Source of the DNA: Candidatus Baldrarchaeota archaeon
Lineage (GTDB): Archaea; Asgardarchaeota; Baldrarchaeia; Baldrarchaeales; DXJG01
Length of the DNA: 55,071 nt
Reading direction: 5' to 3'
NCBI GenBank assembly: GCA_030587435.1
Contig: JAUQZC010000077.1
Span: 1 to 55,071, forward strand
Below the pieces are notes generated by a model, which did no database searches, had not been told where the DNA came from, and was given only the letters and a program-made list of their open reading frames with translations. The position numbers were made by a program, and so were the translations under genes. Below, piece by piece: positions 44,814-53,635 of this stretch (position 1 is its first letter; every line of letters begins with the position of its first letter).

Positions 44814-46268
44814 CTAGTAATATTTTTCTTTCTCTTGTTTAACTCTCTTTACAATAAGAGTTAAACCCTCTACATCAACCACCTTGACTTTATCGCTAGT
44901 TGCTATGAAATCTTCTTCTGTTTTTGCAGACCATTCTTCGCCTTCCACATAGACGATGCCTTTTAAATCAGGCGTTATATCAGTCTTCGCATAGCCTGTC
45001 TTCCCTATTAAAGCTTCTATATCAAGCGTCTTCTTCAACCGTTTAGCTTCCAATCCCTTATAAATTATAAAACCGAAGAACAACGAGGTAAAAGCCGTTA
45101 TGGTAAACGCTAAGATTCTGAAAGTCGTGTAGAACCGAGGTGGCACATACCATCCCCTATATTCAAACGGCACAAAAGGAGGAATTATCAGCAATATACC
45201 AATAAGAATACATACGCTTCCACCCACAGCTAAAGCACCAATATGCGTTTTTAACTCAGCTATAAACAACGATACTCCAATCAGAAGGAAAATCACTGAA
45301 GCCGTACTAACACCAATAACTCCTAGACCAACTAAACCGAGAAGCAGACATATACTTCCAACAAGTTCAGCACCAACACCGGGTGTTACAAGACCAAAGA
45401 TCAAGGAATAAATTCCTATCGTTAAAAGTATAGATACTATCAAAGGATCACTTACTGCATGCAATAGCAAATAACGTGTTCCCCGTGAATAAAAGATAAC
45501 ATCCTTATTACTTATACCGGAAAAAGAATACTTCTTAAGTATCTTTCCCTCTATGGTTTGATCTTTATCCAAAAGCTTCCAAACAGGGGTAACATTAGCT
45601 AAAATCTCTTCTTCTACCTCTACCAATACCTTACCTTCAAGTTTTGAAAACAACTCTTGCAATGCAATATCAAGATCTGACGTAGATTGAACTACAAACT
45701 CTACTACTCCGTACTTCAATGCCTCCTCGGCGATTAAGTTAAGATTACTTAAGATAAATTCAACGGCAGCAGTTTCATTTCTTGAGTGATGGATTGCAAG
45801 ACTTCTCATCTTAGCAACAAGGAAATTTATTACTTTATCATCGGTTACTGGCCGCCCGTATTGGTCAACGGGGCTACAAGAACCTATAACCGAACCAGTG
45901 GACATAACCGCTATATGGCTTGCCATCAATATGTACGTACCGCCACTTACAGCTGTTGCCCCCTTCGGATAAACAAAAACTGCAATAGGAACTTTTGAAT
46001 TTGAAAAAAGCGTTATAATATTATCTATTGCTCCAAGCTCTCCGCCTAAAGTATTAATCACGAAAACAGTTAAATTTGCATTAATTTCCTCAGCCATTTC
46101 TACAGCGTTTTTAAACATTTCGTACGTTGCCGAAGTTATTTCCCCATCAAAATTAACTACAAGAACGCTATCAGAAACTCCCGCTATATTGCCAGTCGGA
46201 ATATTAACTACTAAAATTAACCACAAGATTAGGAAAACCGTACTCAACAACACTTTCACATTTTTCAT
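44814..46268 (-). CDS. NfeD/ClpP-class membrane serine protease
   Basis: About 484 residues. A signal peptide-like helix (VLLSTVFLILWLILVV) leads to an extracellular ClpP-type serine protease domain (residues 30-215). It has NTLGGELGAIDNII near 80 and the nucleophile serine in TAVSGGTYILMAS near 110. Then come several membrane helices (260-400) and a C-terminal OB-fold NfeD domain (LIGKTGYAKTDI ... GEEWSAKTEED). Archaeal relatives cut stomatin. The stomatin partner usually lies next door, but none is here. ATG at 46268 follows GGGGAAATTC; the ATG at 46280 is less well placed. Confidence 0.92.
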   Translation of the reverse strand: MKNVKVLLSTVFLILWLILVVNIPTGNIAGVSDSVLVVNFDGEITSATYEMFKNAVEMAEEINANLTVFVINTLGGELGAIDNIITLFSNSKVPIAVFVYPKGATAVSGGTYILMASHIAVMSTGSVIGSCSPVDQYGRPVTDDKVINFLVAKMRSLAIHHSRNETAAVEFILSNLNLIAEEALKYGVVEFVVQSTSDLDIALQELFSKLEGKVLVEVEEEILANVTPVWKLLDKDQTIEGKILKKYSFSGISNKDVIFYSRGTRYLLLHAVSDPLIVSILLTIGIYSLIFGLVTPGVGAELVGSICLLLGLVGLGVIGVSTASVIFLLIGVSLFIAELKTHIGALAVGGSVCILIGILLIIPPFVPFEYRGWYVPPRFYTTFRILAFTITAFTSLFFGFIIYKGLEAKRLKKTLDIEALIGKTGYAKTDITPDLKGIVYVEGEEWSAKTEEDFIATSDKVKVVDVEGLTLIVKRVKQEKEKYY

Positions 46269-46367
46269 GAATTTCCCCATATCAATTAAAATTTCTAGGG
46301 ATTTTAAATATATTGCAACAATTGTTTAACTTCTCCTCTAATAAATTAAAAGAAAGTTGCAAATAAT

Positions 46368-46664
46368 TCAAACCCTTGATACTGAATATATAACAATTCT
46401 CCCGCGTTCAATTTTAAACTCTAGGCTGTATCTTTTCCCTTCCAAACTTCCCTGTAAACTATACCCAATCCTATATTTTGGAGCAGGAGAATTCGGATAG
46501 TTCACCAAATATCTGTATAGTGAAAGTTTAGCCCTTTTCCTCTTAAGTCTCAAAAACAACTCCTTAACCTGCTCTTTTGATAAACTAACACTTTCAGATT
46601 TCCCCTTAGAAAAAACAATTTTCCCTTCTTTAGCCAACCTAAGTATTTCCGTTCTCGGTATCAT
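46368..46664 (-). CDS. Small basic uncharacterised protein
   Basis: 98 residues from ATG 46664 after AAGGTGAGGTTG (frame starts at GTG 46679). Helical N-terminal half with many lysines (EILRLAKEGKIVFSKGKS, KELFLRLKRKRAKLSLYRYLV). The C-terminal half is beta-hairpin-like (YRIGYSLQGSLEGKRYSLEFKIERGRIVIYSV). It could bind nucleic acid. Family not known. A TTAAC-rich, gene-poor stretch of 540 bases lies upstream. Confidence 0.65.
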   Translation of the reverse strand: MIPRTEILRLAKEGKIVFSKGKSESVSLSKEQVKELFLRLKRKRAKLSLYRYLVNYPNSPAPKYRIGYSLQGSLEGKRYSLEFKIERGRIVIYSVSRV

Positions 46665-46931
46665 CAACCTCACCTTCACTCCACGTACAGAGACTTGCTA
46701 TTTATGAGTATGGATAAAACAGTTACAAAACTTATAAGCATTGTTAACTTTACAGCCCAATATCAAGATAAATTGTTTACGTTTACAATACCACGCAAAT
46801 CAAAACGTTAAAATACTATTCGCATCAACGTCTCTCTATAGTAAAATTGCATAGAGAAAACTCAAAATATTAATTTAAAAATATTTAACGCCAAAAGCTT
46901 TCTATATCATGGTTATACTAAAGTATTATCG

Positions 46932-47045
46932 CTAATAATATAACTTAGAATAAATAGACGCGTCTAAAAGCGTTAAACTTCCATCTGGACACCTAACTTC
47001 AGTAAAATACCTAGTAACCTGACCTTCAACAATACCAGAATCTTA
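46932..47045 (-). pseudogene. Possible gene fragment in the gap before alba
   Basis: Between 46680 and 47205 no intact gene exists. On the minus strand a frame of 37 codons (DSGIVEGQVTRYFTEVRC ... SLTLLDASIYSKLYY, ending at TAG 46932) is well composed but has a stop directly before it and no start. I read it as a relic or chance. The rest of the gap is AT-rich with scattered T/A tracts and the promoter of alba. Confidence 0.35.
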
Positions 47046-47205
47046 TGTAAAATTAAGAGAGGAAAATCATTTATCTTACATATAGGAAAAATATATTACT
47101 CACTGGTGCAATAATTAATAGTCACAACAGGTTTGTCATAATACATGTGTTTCCTCTATACATTACTTAAGCAATGACAAACACAACAATTGGAGGTGTC
47201 TCTAG

Positions 47206-47496
47206 TTGGCACAAGCAAAAAGAGAAGAAAACGTAATATTAGTAGGTAAAAAACCCCCAATGAACTATGTTCTAGCAGTTGTAATGCAATTTAATAGTGG
47301 AGCAAACGAAGTAGTAATAAAAGCTAGAGGAAGAGCAATAAGTAAAGCCGTAGACGTAGCAGAAATCGTCCGACAAAGGTTCTTACCGGAAATGGTTGAA
47401 GTAAAAGAAGTAAAGATAGGAAGTGAAGAAGTAGGGGAGGAACAAAACAAGAGAACTGTCTCAACAATAGACATAACACTAAGAAGAGTAAGTTAA
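47206..47496 (+). CDS. alba: DNA/RNA-binding protein Alba
   Basis: 96 residues with the Alba fold: [20 protein letters not shown] near the N terminus carries the nucleic-acid-contact lysines, followed by [24 protein letters not shown] and a beta-hairpin tail ([12 protein letters not shown]). Abundant archaeal chromatin or RNA-binding protein. TTG start seven bases after GGAGGTG. No histone gene is seen in the window, so Alba may be a main chromatin protein here. Confidence 0.96.
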   Translation: MAQAKREENVILVGKKPPMNYVLAVVMQFNSGANEVVIKARGRAISKAVDVAEIVRQRFLPEMVEVKEVKIGSEEVGEEQNKRTVSTIDITLRRVS

Positions 47497-47744
47497 TCTT
47501 GTTTTTAACTTAAAATCTCCTGTTTACCTAACTTAGTTCTATTCTTTTATTTTGTTTGCCAATTATCGCTTTAAAGCAATAATTTTGGTTATAAGTTTAT
47601 TTACAGAGCTTCAAAAACAAAAATTTTGAATTATTTAGGTAAGCCTAAATAATTTCCTTCAAGAACTCAGTTAGCGATAAAAATATTTTTGTATATAAAA
47701 ATACCACAAATTAACAAGTGTTCATGTTGACTGTGGGGGGATTA

Positions 47745-47906
47745 GTGGCGAAAGAAGATTTTATTTTAATTGAAAGAAAAGCATCAAAGGGAACCCTTTG
47801 TGGAAATTGCGGCCATCCACTAACAGTAGAAGTGTATTGGAAATCTGGAAAAATAATTAAGAGAATTTTCTGTGAAAAATGCGGTATGGAAGCATGGAGA
47901 GAATAA
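47745..47906 (+). CDS. Small zinc-ribbon protein
   Basis: About 53-62 residues. CGNCGH near the middle and CEKCG near the end form a two-knuckle zinc ribbon with 20 residues between, so a folded single-ribbon protein is expected. The frame opens at GTG 47718. GGGGGA at 47735-47741 suggests the GTG at 47745, though the spacing is short. Such ribbons act in transcription, translation or as small adaptor proteins; no closer assignment is possible. Confidence 0.7.
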   Translation: MAKEDFILIERKASKGTLCGNCGHPLTVEVYWKSGKIIKRIFCEKCGMEAWRE

Positions 47907-48157
47907 AACACTATATCAATTCATTAATCTCGTAAATCATAACTGTATTTAGAAATTTTATACAACAAATTATTTATTTTCAAATTTAAAGTTGCACACA
48001 TTTTAAAAACAAAAATGGAAATTTTTCATTTCCAAATAAGGTTGCCTTATAGAATTTTGCTGCAAGAAGACCACTGGTTTTAACCGGTGGATGAATCATA
48101 GGTCTGCCTAGGAGATTTTAAATAGTTGAAACATAACTAAACCTTGAGGATGTTCCC

Positions 48158-49094
48158 ATGAAAAAAGAAGTTCAGGTAACAATGGTAGGAAAAGTTTTCA
48201 GACCGAATAAGAGAAAGGTTTTAGTGTTAAACAAGTGCTTAGAAGAATATTTTGAGCTCGTGAATTGGTATCTGAGCTTTAACTTAACGTCAAAGACCTT
48301 TCTACACAGAAACTGTTATGAGAAAGCAAAGCAACGGTTCAACCTCAACACAGCTTTGATTCAGACAGCAAGGGCAGTGGCAGTTCTGCACAGTTGAAAT
48401 GGTTAAACGAAACGGAGAATGGTACGCACATTTCGTGCTTAAGAAGGAAGTTGAATTTCACGAGCCAGAAACTGTTGTTGGTGTAGATTCAGGAGAGTGG
48501 AATATTGCTACCGCCATTGCTATTTCAAAACAGAATTCTAAGCCAATGAAGGGACAGTTCTGGAGCGGAACAAGGATAAGAGAAATCAGAGGGAAATATG
48601 CTCATATCCGAAGAAACTTACAGAGAAAGAAGAGACTGAATTTGGTTAAGAAGATTGGTCGCAGGGAGAAGAGAATAGTAAATCAGTTGATACATGTGGT
48701 AGCTAACGAAATTGTTGCTTACGCTAAGCAGTTTGAAAAACCAGTAATAACCATGGAAAAGCTTAGTGGAGTTAGAAAGAACATGAATAGTTACGCCAAA
48801 CTCAACAGAAGGTTGCATACCTGGAGCTTTCGAAAGCTACAGCAATACATCGAATACAAAGCAAACTTGGAAGGTATACCTGTTGTGTATATCGATCCCA
48901 AGAACACTTCTTCAAAATGCCATAGATGCGGGCATATTGCCCGAACAAATGGGAGAGAATTCAGATGCCCCAGGTGTGGTTTGGTTTACAATCGAGATTT
49001 AAACGCTGCAATAAATATAGCCTACTCCTTAACGAGAGGAGTAGGATGGGGGAGCTGTGAATCTCCCTCGAACTCCCACATGAAGTGCTGGTGA
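48158..49094 (+). pseudogene. tnpB: TnpB (RNA-guided nuclease-like transposase protein), internally deleted
   Basis: Two abutting pieces in different frames. 48158-48397 encodes the N terminus (KVFRPNKRKVLVLNKCLEEY ... ARAVAVLHS then stop). 48399-49094, in another frame, encodes the C-terminal part from MVKRNGEWYAHFVLKKEV. The sum is about 310 residues against 370-400 usual, so roughly 60-90 residues of the middle were lost, with a frame change. The RuvC residues seem intact: GVDSGEW, TMEKLSG and YNRDLNAAINI. The zinc ribbon is also complete (CHRCG...CPRCG). The second piece alone (231 residues) could be expressed from the ATG at 48399, but the guide-RNA-binding N-terminal domain is largely missing. 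Confidence 0.85.
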
Positions 49095-49146
49095 AAAGCC
49101 AGCACAGAACGGGAGAAGCCACCGTCTTTAGATGGTGGCAGTTCAC
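49030..49146 (+). ncRNA. Putative omega/reRNA region at the right end of the TnpB element
   Basis: In characterised TnpB systems the guide RNA comes from the 3' end of tnpB and the right end. Here three hairpins follow each other: GGGAG/CTCCC (about 49051-49070), GTGCTGG/CCAGCAC (49085-49105) and the right-end hairpin (49118-49139). The guide would be the bases just after about 49146. This is inferred from position and structure only. Confidence 0.5.
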
Positions 49147-49239
49147 AAACGATATGTTAAAAAGGTCTTCCTTTTTAAGTGAAGGTGAGTTTACAAAAGG
49201 TCACCCTATAATCGATATTTGGAAATGGAGGAACAATAA

Positions 49240-49794
49240 ATGAGCGGAGAGAAAATATATTACCGTGTGGAGAATATAGTGGCCAGTGTGATACTAGAGG
49301 ATAGAATAGACCTAGAAAAAGTGGCAAACGCTTATCACAGTGTCGAATACGATCCAGAGCAGTTTCCAGGCCTAGTATTTAGGCTTCAAAATCCTAAAGC
49401 TGCAGTACTTGTATTTAATACAGGTAAAATGGTTGTTACCGGCTTAAAAAGAGAAGAAGAAGCGGAGATCGTCGTCAACAAAGTCATAGAGAAGATAAGA
49501 AAAGCGGGAGTACCGATTAAAAGCAAGCCCCAAATACAAATACAAAACATAGTATCCTCAGGAAGCATAGGTGGAGAAATTGATCTTGAATTAGCTTCAA
49601 TAACTCTTGATGACTCCCTATATGAGCCGGAACAGTTTCCAGGATTAATTTATAGAATGAAAGACCCTAACGTTGTATTTCTACTTTTCAGTAGCGGAAA
49701 AATAGTATGTACGGGCGCCAAAAAAGAAACTGATGTAGCAAGAGCCGTTAAAAAACTTGCAAAAGAGTTAAGAGAACTCGGACTTGTTACTTAA
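49240..49794 (+). CDS. tbp: TATA-box-binding protein
   Basis: 184 residues, two TBP repeats: NIVASVILEDRIDLEKVA...YDPEQFPGLVFRL and NIVSSGSIGGEIDLELAS...YEPEQFPGLIYRM. Each has the phenylalanine-containing FPGL and the KMVVTG/KIVCTG strand end. It bends DNA at the TATA box and recruits TFB, whose gene lies 15 kb away in this window. ATG after TGGAGGAACAATAA. A decayed TnpB element ends about 95 bases upstream, so the native promoter must lie in this spacer or inside the element. Confidence 0.98.
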   Translation: MSGEKIYYRVENIVASVILEDRIDLEKVANAYHSVEYDPEQFPGLVFRLQNPKAAVLVFNTGKMVVTGLKREEEAEIVVNKVIEKIRKAGVPIKSKPQIQIQNIVSSGSIGGEIDLELASITLDDSLYEPEQFPGLIYRMKDPNVVFLLFSSGKIVCTGAKKETDVARAVKKLAKELRELGLVT

Positions 49795-49894
49795 ACAAAC
49801 TCTAACCTTTTTATATTAGCATTAGGAAACATTAATATCCATTTTTAGTCAAAGATAAAATAGTGGCCCTTTTAACATTTTGGGGGAAAAATAG

Positions 49895-50479
49895 CTGAGA
49901 TTTAAATGTCAAATGTGTGGACGCTGCTGCCGAGACAAAAAAATGATAGTAACACTAACTCATATTGATGTAATTAGAATAGCTTCTTTCTTAAATTTAA
50001 ATGCACGGGAAGTTCTAAGGTACGTAGCATTTTACCAAATAATTGGTGAAGGCGGTCAGAAACTTATAACACCTCCCATTATTACAACAAGGGGTATAGC
50101 ATACTTAGGGCTCCTTAAACTAAGTGATGGATCATGTATTTTCCTTTCAAAAAATAAATGCTCCATATACCCTGCTAGACCAACCGCCTGCCGCAATTTT
50201 CCGTTTACCTTCCAAGTGAAAAATGGGTGGCTGTATCAAGGAATATCGATAAGGGCAAAAGAATACTGTAAAGGGCTTGGGAAAGGTGACGAGATAAGCG
50301 AGAAAAAATTAGCTAAAAGAGGCACAAAAACTATTAAAGAACTAAAAGAATATGAAAAACTTGTTTCAAAGTGGAATAGCCTTGCATTAAAAGGCCAAAT
50401 ATCCCCTACACCACAGCTATTTATCGAATATGTTCTTTCCAGAGGATTCTTGGATTTATCCATACTTCCACTTAAGTAA
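49895..50479 (+). CDS. YkgJ-family cysteine-cluster protein, probable CTG start
   Basis: 194 residues if read from CTG 49895, 188 from ATG 49913. The family begins with R-F-x-C-x-x-C-G-x-C-C: here LRFKCQMCGRCC, and starting at the ATG would drop the first cysteine. The second set is CIFLSKNKCSIYPARPTACRNFPF near residue 85, likely a metal or iron-sulphur site (CxxxxCxIYxxRPxxCRxFPF). The only codons between the stop TAG at 49892 and the ATG include no ATG, GTG or TTG, and GGGGGA at 49882-49887 is seven bases ahead of the CTG. YkgJ-like proteins are of unclear function. Confidence 0.85.
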   Translation: MRFKCQMCGRCCRDKKMIVTLTHIDVIRIASFLNLNAREVLRYVAFYQIIGEGGQKLITPPIITTRGIAYLGLLKLSDGSCIFLSKNKCSIYPARPTACRNFPFTFQVKNGWLYQGISIRAKEYCKGLGKGDEISEKKLAKRGTKTIKELKEYEKLVSKWNSLALKGQISPTPQLFIEYVLSRGFLDLSILPLK

Positions 50480-50499
50480 TTCTAAGTAAGTTTAAAGAC

Positions 50500-50646
50500 G
50501 TGATATCCCGAAATTTTCTCCTAAGTTTTTATGGTCCTCATTGCGAACTTCGCAATACGACGGAAAAATCTGCTAAAGGTAGGACAAAAATCTACAATAA
50601 ATTCTTGAAGTTTTTGCTTGAAAAACATTTGACATATTCAAAATAA
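50500..50646 (+). CDS. Doubtful small ORF in the gap before the E2F-like gene
   Basis: A 48-codon frame from GTG 50500 (YGPHCELRNTTEKSAKG ... KFLKFLLEKHLTYSK) has plausible composition and covers part of a 394-base gap (50480-50873). No ribosome site is visible. It contains a perfect 7-base inverted repeat (ATTGCGA/TCGCAAT, 50537-50553) that may be a regulatory or terminator hairpin instead. The rest of the gap shows no gene. Confidence 0.25.
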   Translation: MISRNFLLSFYGPHCELRNTTEKSAKGRTKIYNKFLKFLLEKHLTYSK

Positions 50647-50873
50647 CTTTTCTAAAACAGTTAAGGAACGTTCAAAGCAAAGACTACCATTCTTTCTAAA
50701 AATATCAACTATCATGCTTTTAAATTCAAAAAGCGGTTGTGTTGGCGCCTAGCACATAGTAGAAGTTGAAGTGAAGCATTACAAGTAGTCAGCTAAAATG
50801 CTTAAAACCAAAAAGTATATGTGTAGCCGAAAAGTATACAAAAATAATACCTCTTTATTGCGGGGGGTACCAC

Positions 50874-51401
50874 TTGCACCTTAGAGACATGGCGCGGAAA
50901 GCTATCGAAATTCTTCAAGAAGTTGGCGAGGAAGGATGCCTCATCCTGGAATTAGCCTATAAATTGGGAGTTTCGCGAAGACGCATCTATGACATTGTAG
51001 CAGTACTAAGGGCAGCTGATCTAATAACAACCAAAAGAGAGAGACGAGGTACCAGAATAATATGGAAAACGGAACTACAATACTTAAAAGAGAAAAAGAT
51101 GCTCTTAGAAGTCATTAAAAAGGAAAGAACGCTAAGAAAAACCATTGAAAGAAAACTCTTAGAGTTAAGGGATAAGGAAACCTGGATGGAGGAGGAGGAA
51201 AAGAGGGGGAAGGCTATAGTTCAAACACCTGAAATGGTAAAATTTAATGTAAGTAAATTAAGAATAAGGAGTGATGGCGGATACTTAAAAGTATCAAACA
51301 AAGGCATAGAAGCAATTGTAGAATCTACGCGTCCAGGCATAATTGTTGAACCCGTACGCATATATGCTCCGCAAAGAAGACCAAGACCACTAAAAGAATA
51401 A
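50874..51401 (+). CDS. E2F/DP-like winged-helix DNA-binding protein with coiled coil
   Basis: 175 residues. Residues 1-65 form a winged helix whose recognition helix RRRIYDIVAVLRAADLI strongly resembles the RRIYDITNVLEGIGLI core of eukaryotic E2F/DP factors. A charged coiled coil follows (residues 70-115, LEVIKKERTLRKTIERKLLELRDKE), then a beta-rich end with proline-rich tail (RIYAPQRRPRPLKE). TTG start eight bases after GGGGGGT. It is probably a transcription regulator dimerising through the coil; targets unknown. Archaeal E2F-like proteins exist in several phyla. Confidence 0.82.
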   Translation: MHLRDMARKAIEILQEVGEEGCLILELAYKLGVSRRRIYDIVAVLRAADLITTKRERRGTRIIWKTELQYLKEKKMLLEVIKKERTLRKTIERKLLELRDKETWMEEEEKRGKAIVQTPEMVKFNVSKLRIRSDGGYLKVSNKGIEAIVESTRPGIIVEPVRIYAPQRRPRPLKE

Positions 51402-51479
51402 CTATGCTTCAACATGGAGTCCCAGTAATCCTTATTTAATAGACAATTCAATTGAGCATATTTACCATAGATTAGGTTT

Positions 51480-51866
51480 TCACTCTACCCTCAAAACTTT
51501 CACAATTTCTCCTCTTTTCACTTCCCTAAGTTTATTCAAATCACTGATAATTCTGCCTATGACATTAACCTCGGAATACGGCTCAATTTTCTCATAGAAA
51601 ATACATAAAGCATCTCCCATCGGCCAATATGCTATGTCCCCAGGTTCTATGTCTTTTCTCGCCTTTTCTTTTCCCATCTTTATTCCAACATTAAAATAAA
51701 TTTCACCAGGCTTTTGAGGAGGCCACAACATAACTCTAGAAGTTATTGGAAGCTTTAGTAAAAGCTTTTCAACAGTTCTAGGAGCTTTTATCCTTATGAA
51801 TTCACCTAAAACTTCCTTCCCGCTTCCAAAAACGAACTTTATTTTAAATCTACTAAGTTCACTCAT
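51480..51866 (-). CDS. Cyclophilin-like (TM1367/DUF369-type) protein
   Basis: 128 residues, all beta. The end GDIAYWPMGDALCIFYEKIEPYSEVNVIGRI matches the cyclophilin-like small family represented by TM1367. These share the fold of cyclophilins but lack the known prolyl isomerase residues. Role unknown. ATG at 51866 follows GGTGTTTGA. It diverges from the radical SAM gene region only by a short spacer. Confidence 0.8.
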   Translation of the reverse strand: MSELSRFKIKFVFGSGKEVLGEFIRIKAPRTVEKLLLKLPITSRVMLWPPQKPGEIYFNVGIKMGKEKARKDIEPGDIAYWPMGDALCIFYEKIEPYSEVNVIGRIISDLNKLREVKRGEIVKVLRVE

Positions 51867-51944
51867 TCAAACACCTCAACGCTTCTTTAAAACTCCTTTA
51901 TTTAATATTTGTATAACGTCATAGCGGCAACTTCTTAATAAACT

Positions 51945-52814
51945 CTAAGTAGGAACTAAATGTGAACCATCACAACTGGGAGCAAGGTGAAGTTCAGGGA
52001 ACCCTTCTCTACATGTAGCAAAAGTTAATCCATGTTTCGCAGCAATTTTCCTAACTTTTTTCATGAGTTGTCTTCTAATAGATGAAGGAAGATAGCGTGA
52101 AGCCCCTACTTTTTCACCTAACTTAAAGTAGTATTTATATAGTTTTCTTGAAATTGTTGGAAACCTTTTCTCAAAACGTCTCCAACTGTCAAACTTAGGT
52201 TTAAAGGTGGAACTGACAATGTGAAGCGCGCCTGCTTCCGCTACAGCAGATATAACATCCTCTATATCTTTCTCACTGCTATTTAAACCCAATATTATTG
52301 GGTCCACCCTTACAGAAACCTTTACTCCTTTCTCAACAAGTTTTCTAATAGCATCGATTCTTTTCCACGGATTTGGAGCATAAGGTTCCAGTGAAGTTGC
52401 AATTTCTTCGTTCACAGTTGTTATCGTGAAGCTAACGGAACTACGCATAGACGAAAGGATATCAACATCTCTAACCACGAGATCAGATTTGGTTATGATT
52501 AGAACTCTAACGTCATATTTCTTAAAAAGCTCCAAGATTCTTCTCGTTAATTTTAAGTCTTTTTCAATAGAAGGGTAAGGATCAGAGCTGTTCGACATGG
52601 AAACAACGAGATTTTTATCAATTTTCCTAATGTCTTTACGAATTTTTTCTAAAAGTTTCTCTTTAGGTCTGCAGTTAAAGGCATGAGGAATATATGAGGT
52701 AATGTAGCAGTAAATGCATTGATGCGTACAGCCAGTATAAGGATTTAAAGTATATTTTGGAGGACATGTGCAAAGGGGGTTTTTCCAAGGATCGAAAGGT
52801 TTAATCACTTGCAT
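51945..52814 (-). CDS. Radical SAM protein of the SplB/Rv2578c-like group
   Basis: About 289 residues. The cluster motif GCTHQCIYCY (C-x3-C-x2-C) lies near residue 30, preceded by CTCPPKYTLNPYTG. SMSNSSDPYPSIEKDLKLTR (near 77) and RVDPIILGLN (near 170) are typical of this group. A cysteine pair near the C terminus (TFATCREGFP, APSCDGS) may bind an extra cluster. ATG at 52814 fits GGGAGAAATC; the TTG at 52826 is part of the site. Relatives include spore photoproduct lyase-like enzymes, but no substrate is evident. Confidence 0.87.
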   Translation of the reverse strand: MQVIKPFDPWKNPLCTCPPKYTLNPYTGCTHQCIYCYITSYIPHAFNCRPKEKLLEKIRKDIRKIDKNLVVSMSNSSDPYPSIEKDLKLTRRILELFKKYDVRVLIITKSDLVVRDVDILSSMRSSVSFTITTVNEEIATSLEPYAPNPWKRIDAIRKLVEKGVKVSVRVDPIILGLNSSEKDIEDVISAVAEAGALHIVSSTFKPKFDSWRRFEKRFPTISRKLYKYYFKLGEKVGASRYLPSSIRRQLMKKVRKIAAKHGLTFATCREGFPELHLAPSCDGSHLVPT

Positions 52815-52987
52815 GATTTCTCCCAAGCAAAGAAATGGTCTTATCTTTAATACTCAATAGTACAAGCATTTTAGTTTTCAAGTATTTAAGTTAGGGTTAA
52901 AAGATTTATGTTTTCTCCAACAATCATAGTTGAAAGGAAAAATTAATGTAGAAAAATACAAATGTTAGATTCAGGTTGGTGCAGACA

Positions 52988-53635
52988 ATGAAACCATGGT
53001 TACTAAACATCTTAGCTTGTCCAATATGCAAACATCACCCACTTGACGCTTACTTTTATACTTGGGAAACTCCGAACGGGCAAATAAAAAAAATATGTGA
53101 GAAAGCAGGCGAACCAGTAGAGGAACACCTAGAAGACTACAAAACAATGTTAAAAGATCTCATAGATGGAATTATTAGTCCACCAGCAATGGAAAAAATC
53201 AAAGATGAAACAGAAAACGAAACAACGATAAAAACACTAGAAAAAGTTAGACAAACAATTTTAGGGCTTCTAGAGAAAGAAGACATAAAGAAAGCAGCAA
53301 AAGAATTCAAGAAACTAGAAGAACAAGTTGAAAGCAAAGGAAGAGAAACCGTAGAGAAAGAAAAAGACAAAATAATAGAATCCATAGCGGAAAAATACCT
53401 AAAAGAACTAAGCCTCCTATACAATTACATGATGCTCCTAGAAGTTAAGGAAGCCCTCCTATATTGTCCAAACTGCGGTAGATGGTACCCCGTAGGAAAT
53501 CAAGTAGAAGGAATCCCAGAAATGCTACCCGACGAACTTAGAGAAAAACATGTAGACTTAAAATTCTTTGAAAAATGGAAAGAAAAAATACCTCAAAACA
53601 TTCTTAAAGAAGGAAAACCCTTTGCCTTACCATGA
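52988..53635 (+). CDS. Trm112-like zinc-ribbon protein with a large helical insertion
   Basis: 215 residues. The start MKPWLLNILACPICKHHPL and the end LYCPNCGRWYPVGNQVEGIPEMLPDEL are the two halves of the Trm112/UPF0434 fold with CxxC pairs. Between them lie about 120 residues of charged helix (residues 40-160, KTLEKVRQTILGLLEKEDIKKAAKEFKKLEEQ), not present in bacterial YcaR or in short Trm112. Trm112 activates methyltransferases acting on tRNA, rRNA and release factor. I recall similar long archaeal versions. ATG 52988 follows GGTTGGTG. Its tail overlaps the surface-protein frame on the other strand by 43 bases. Confidence 0.85.
   Translation: MKPWLLNILACPICKHHPLDAYFYTWETPNGQIKKICEKAGEPVEEHLEDYKTMLKDLIDGIISPPAMEKIKDETENETTIKTLEKVRQTILGLLEKEDIKKAAKEFKKLEEQVESKGRETVEKEKDKIIESIAEKYLKELSLLYNYMMLLEVKEALLYCPNCGRWYPVGNQVEGIPEMLPDELREKHVDLKFFEKWKEKIPQNILKEGKPFALP

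Larger units (their letters stand above)
48064..49146 (+). mobile_element. IS200/IS605-type (IS1341-like, tnpB-only) element, decayed
   Basis: Bounds are set by end hairpins. The left one is 48071-48090 (CCACTGGTT...AACCGGTGG) and the right one 49118-49139 (GCCACCGTC-TTTA-GATGGTGGC). Between them is a tnpB gene with no tnpA. No inverted repeats or target duplication are expected for this family and none is seen. It lies about 95 bases upstream of tbp on the same strand. Without TnpA it would need a helper to move. Exact ends are approximate. Confidence 0.8.

Noticed and set aside
44814..46268. Stomatin-NfeD (STOPP) operon
   Set aside because: No stomatin/SPFH gene is adjacent on either side.
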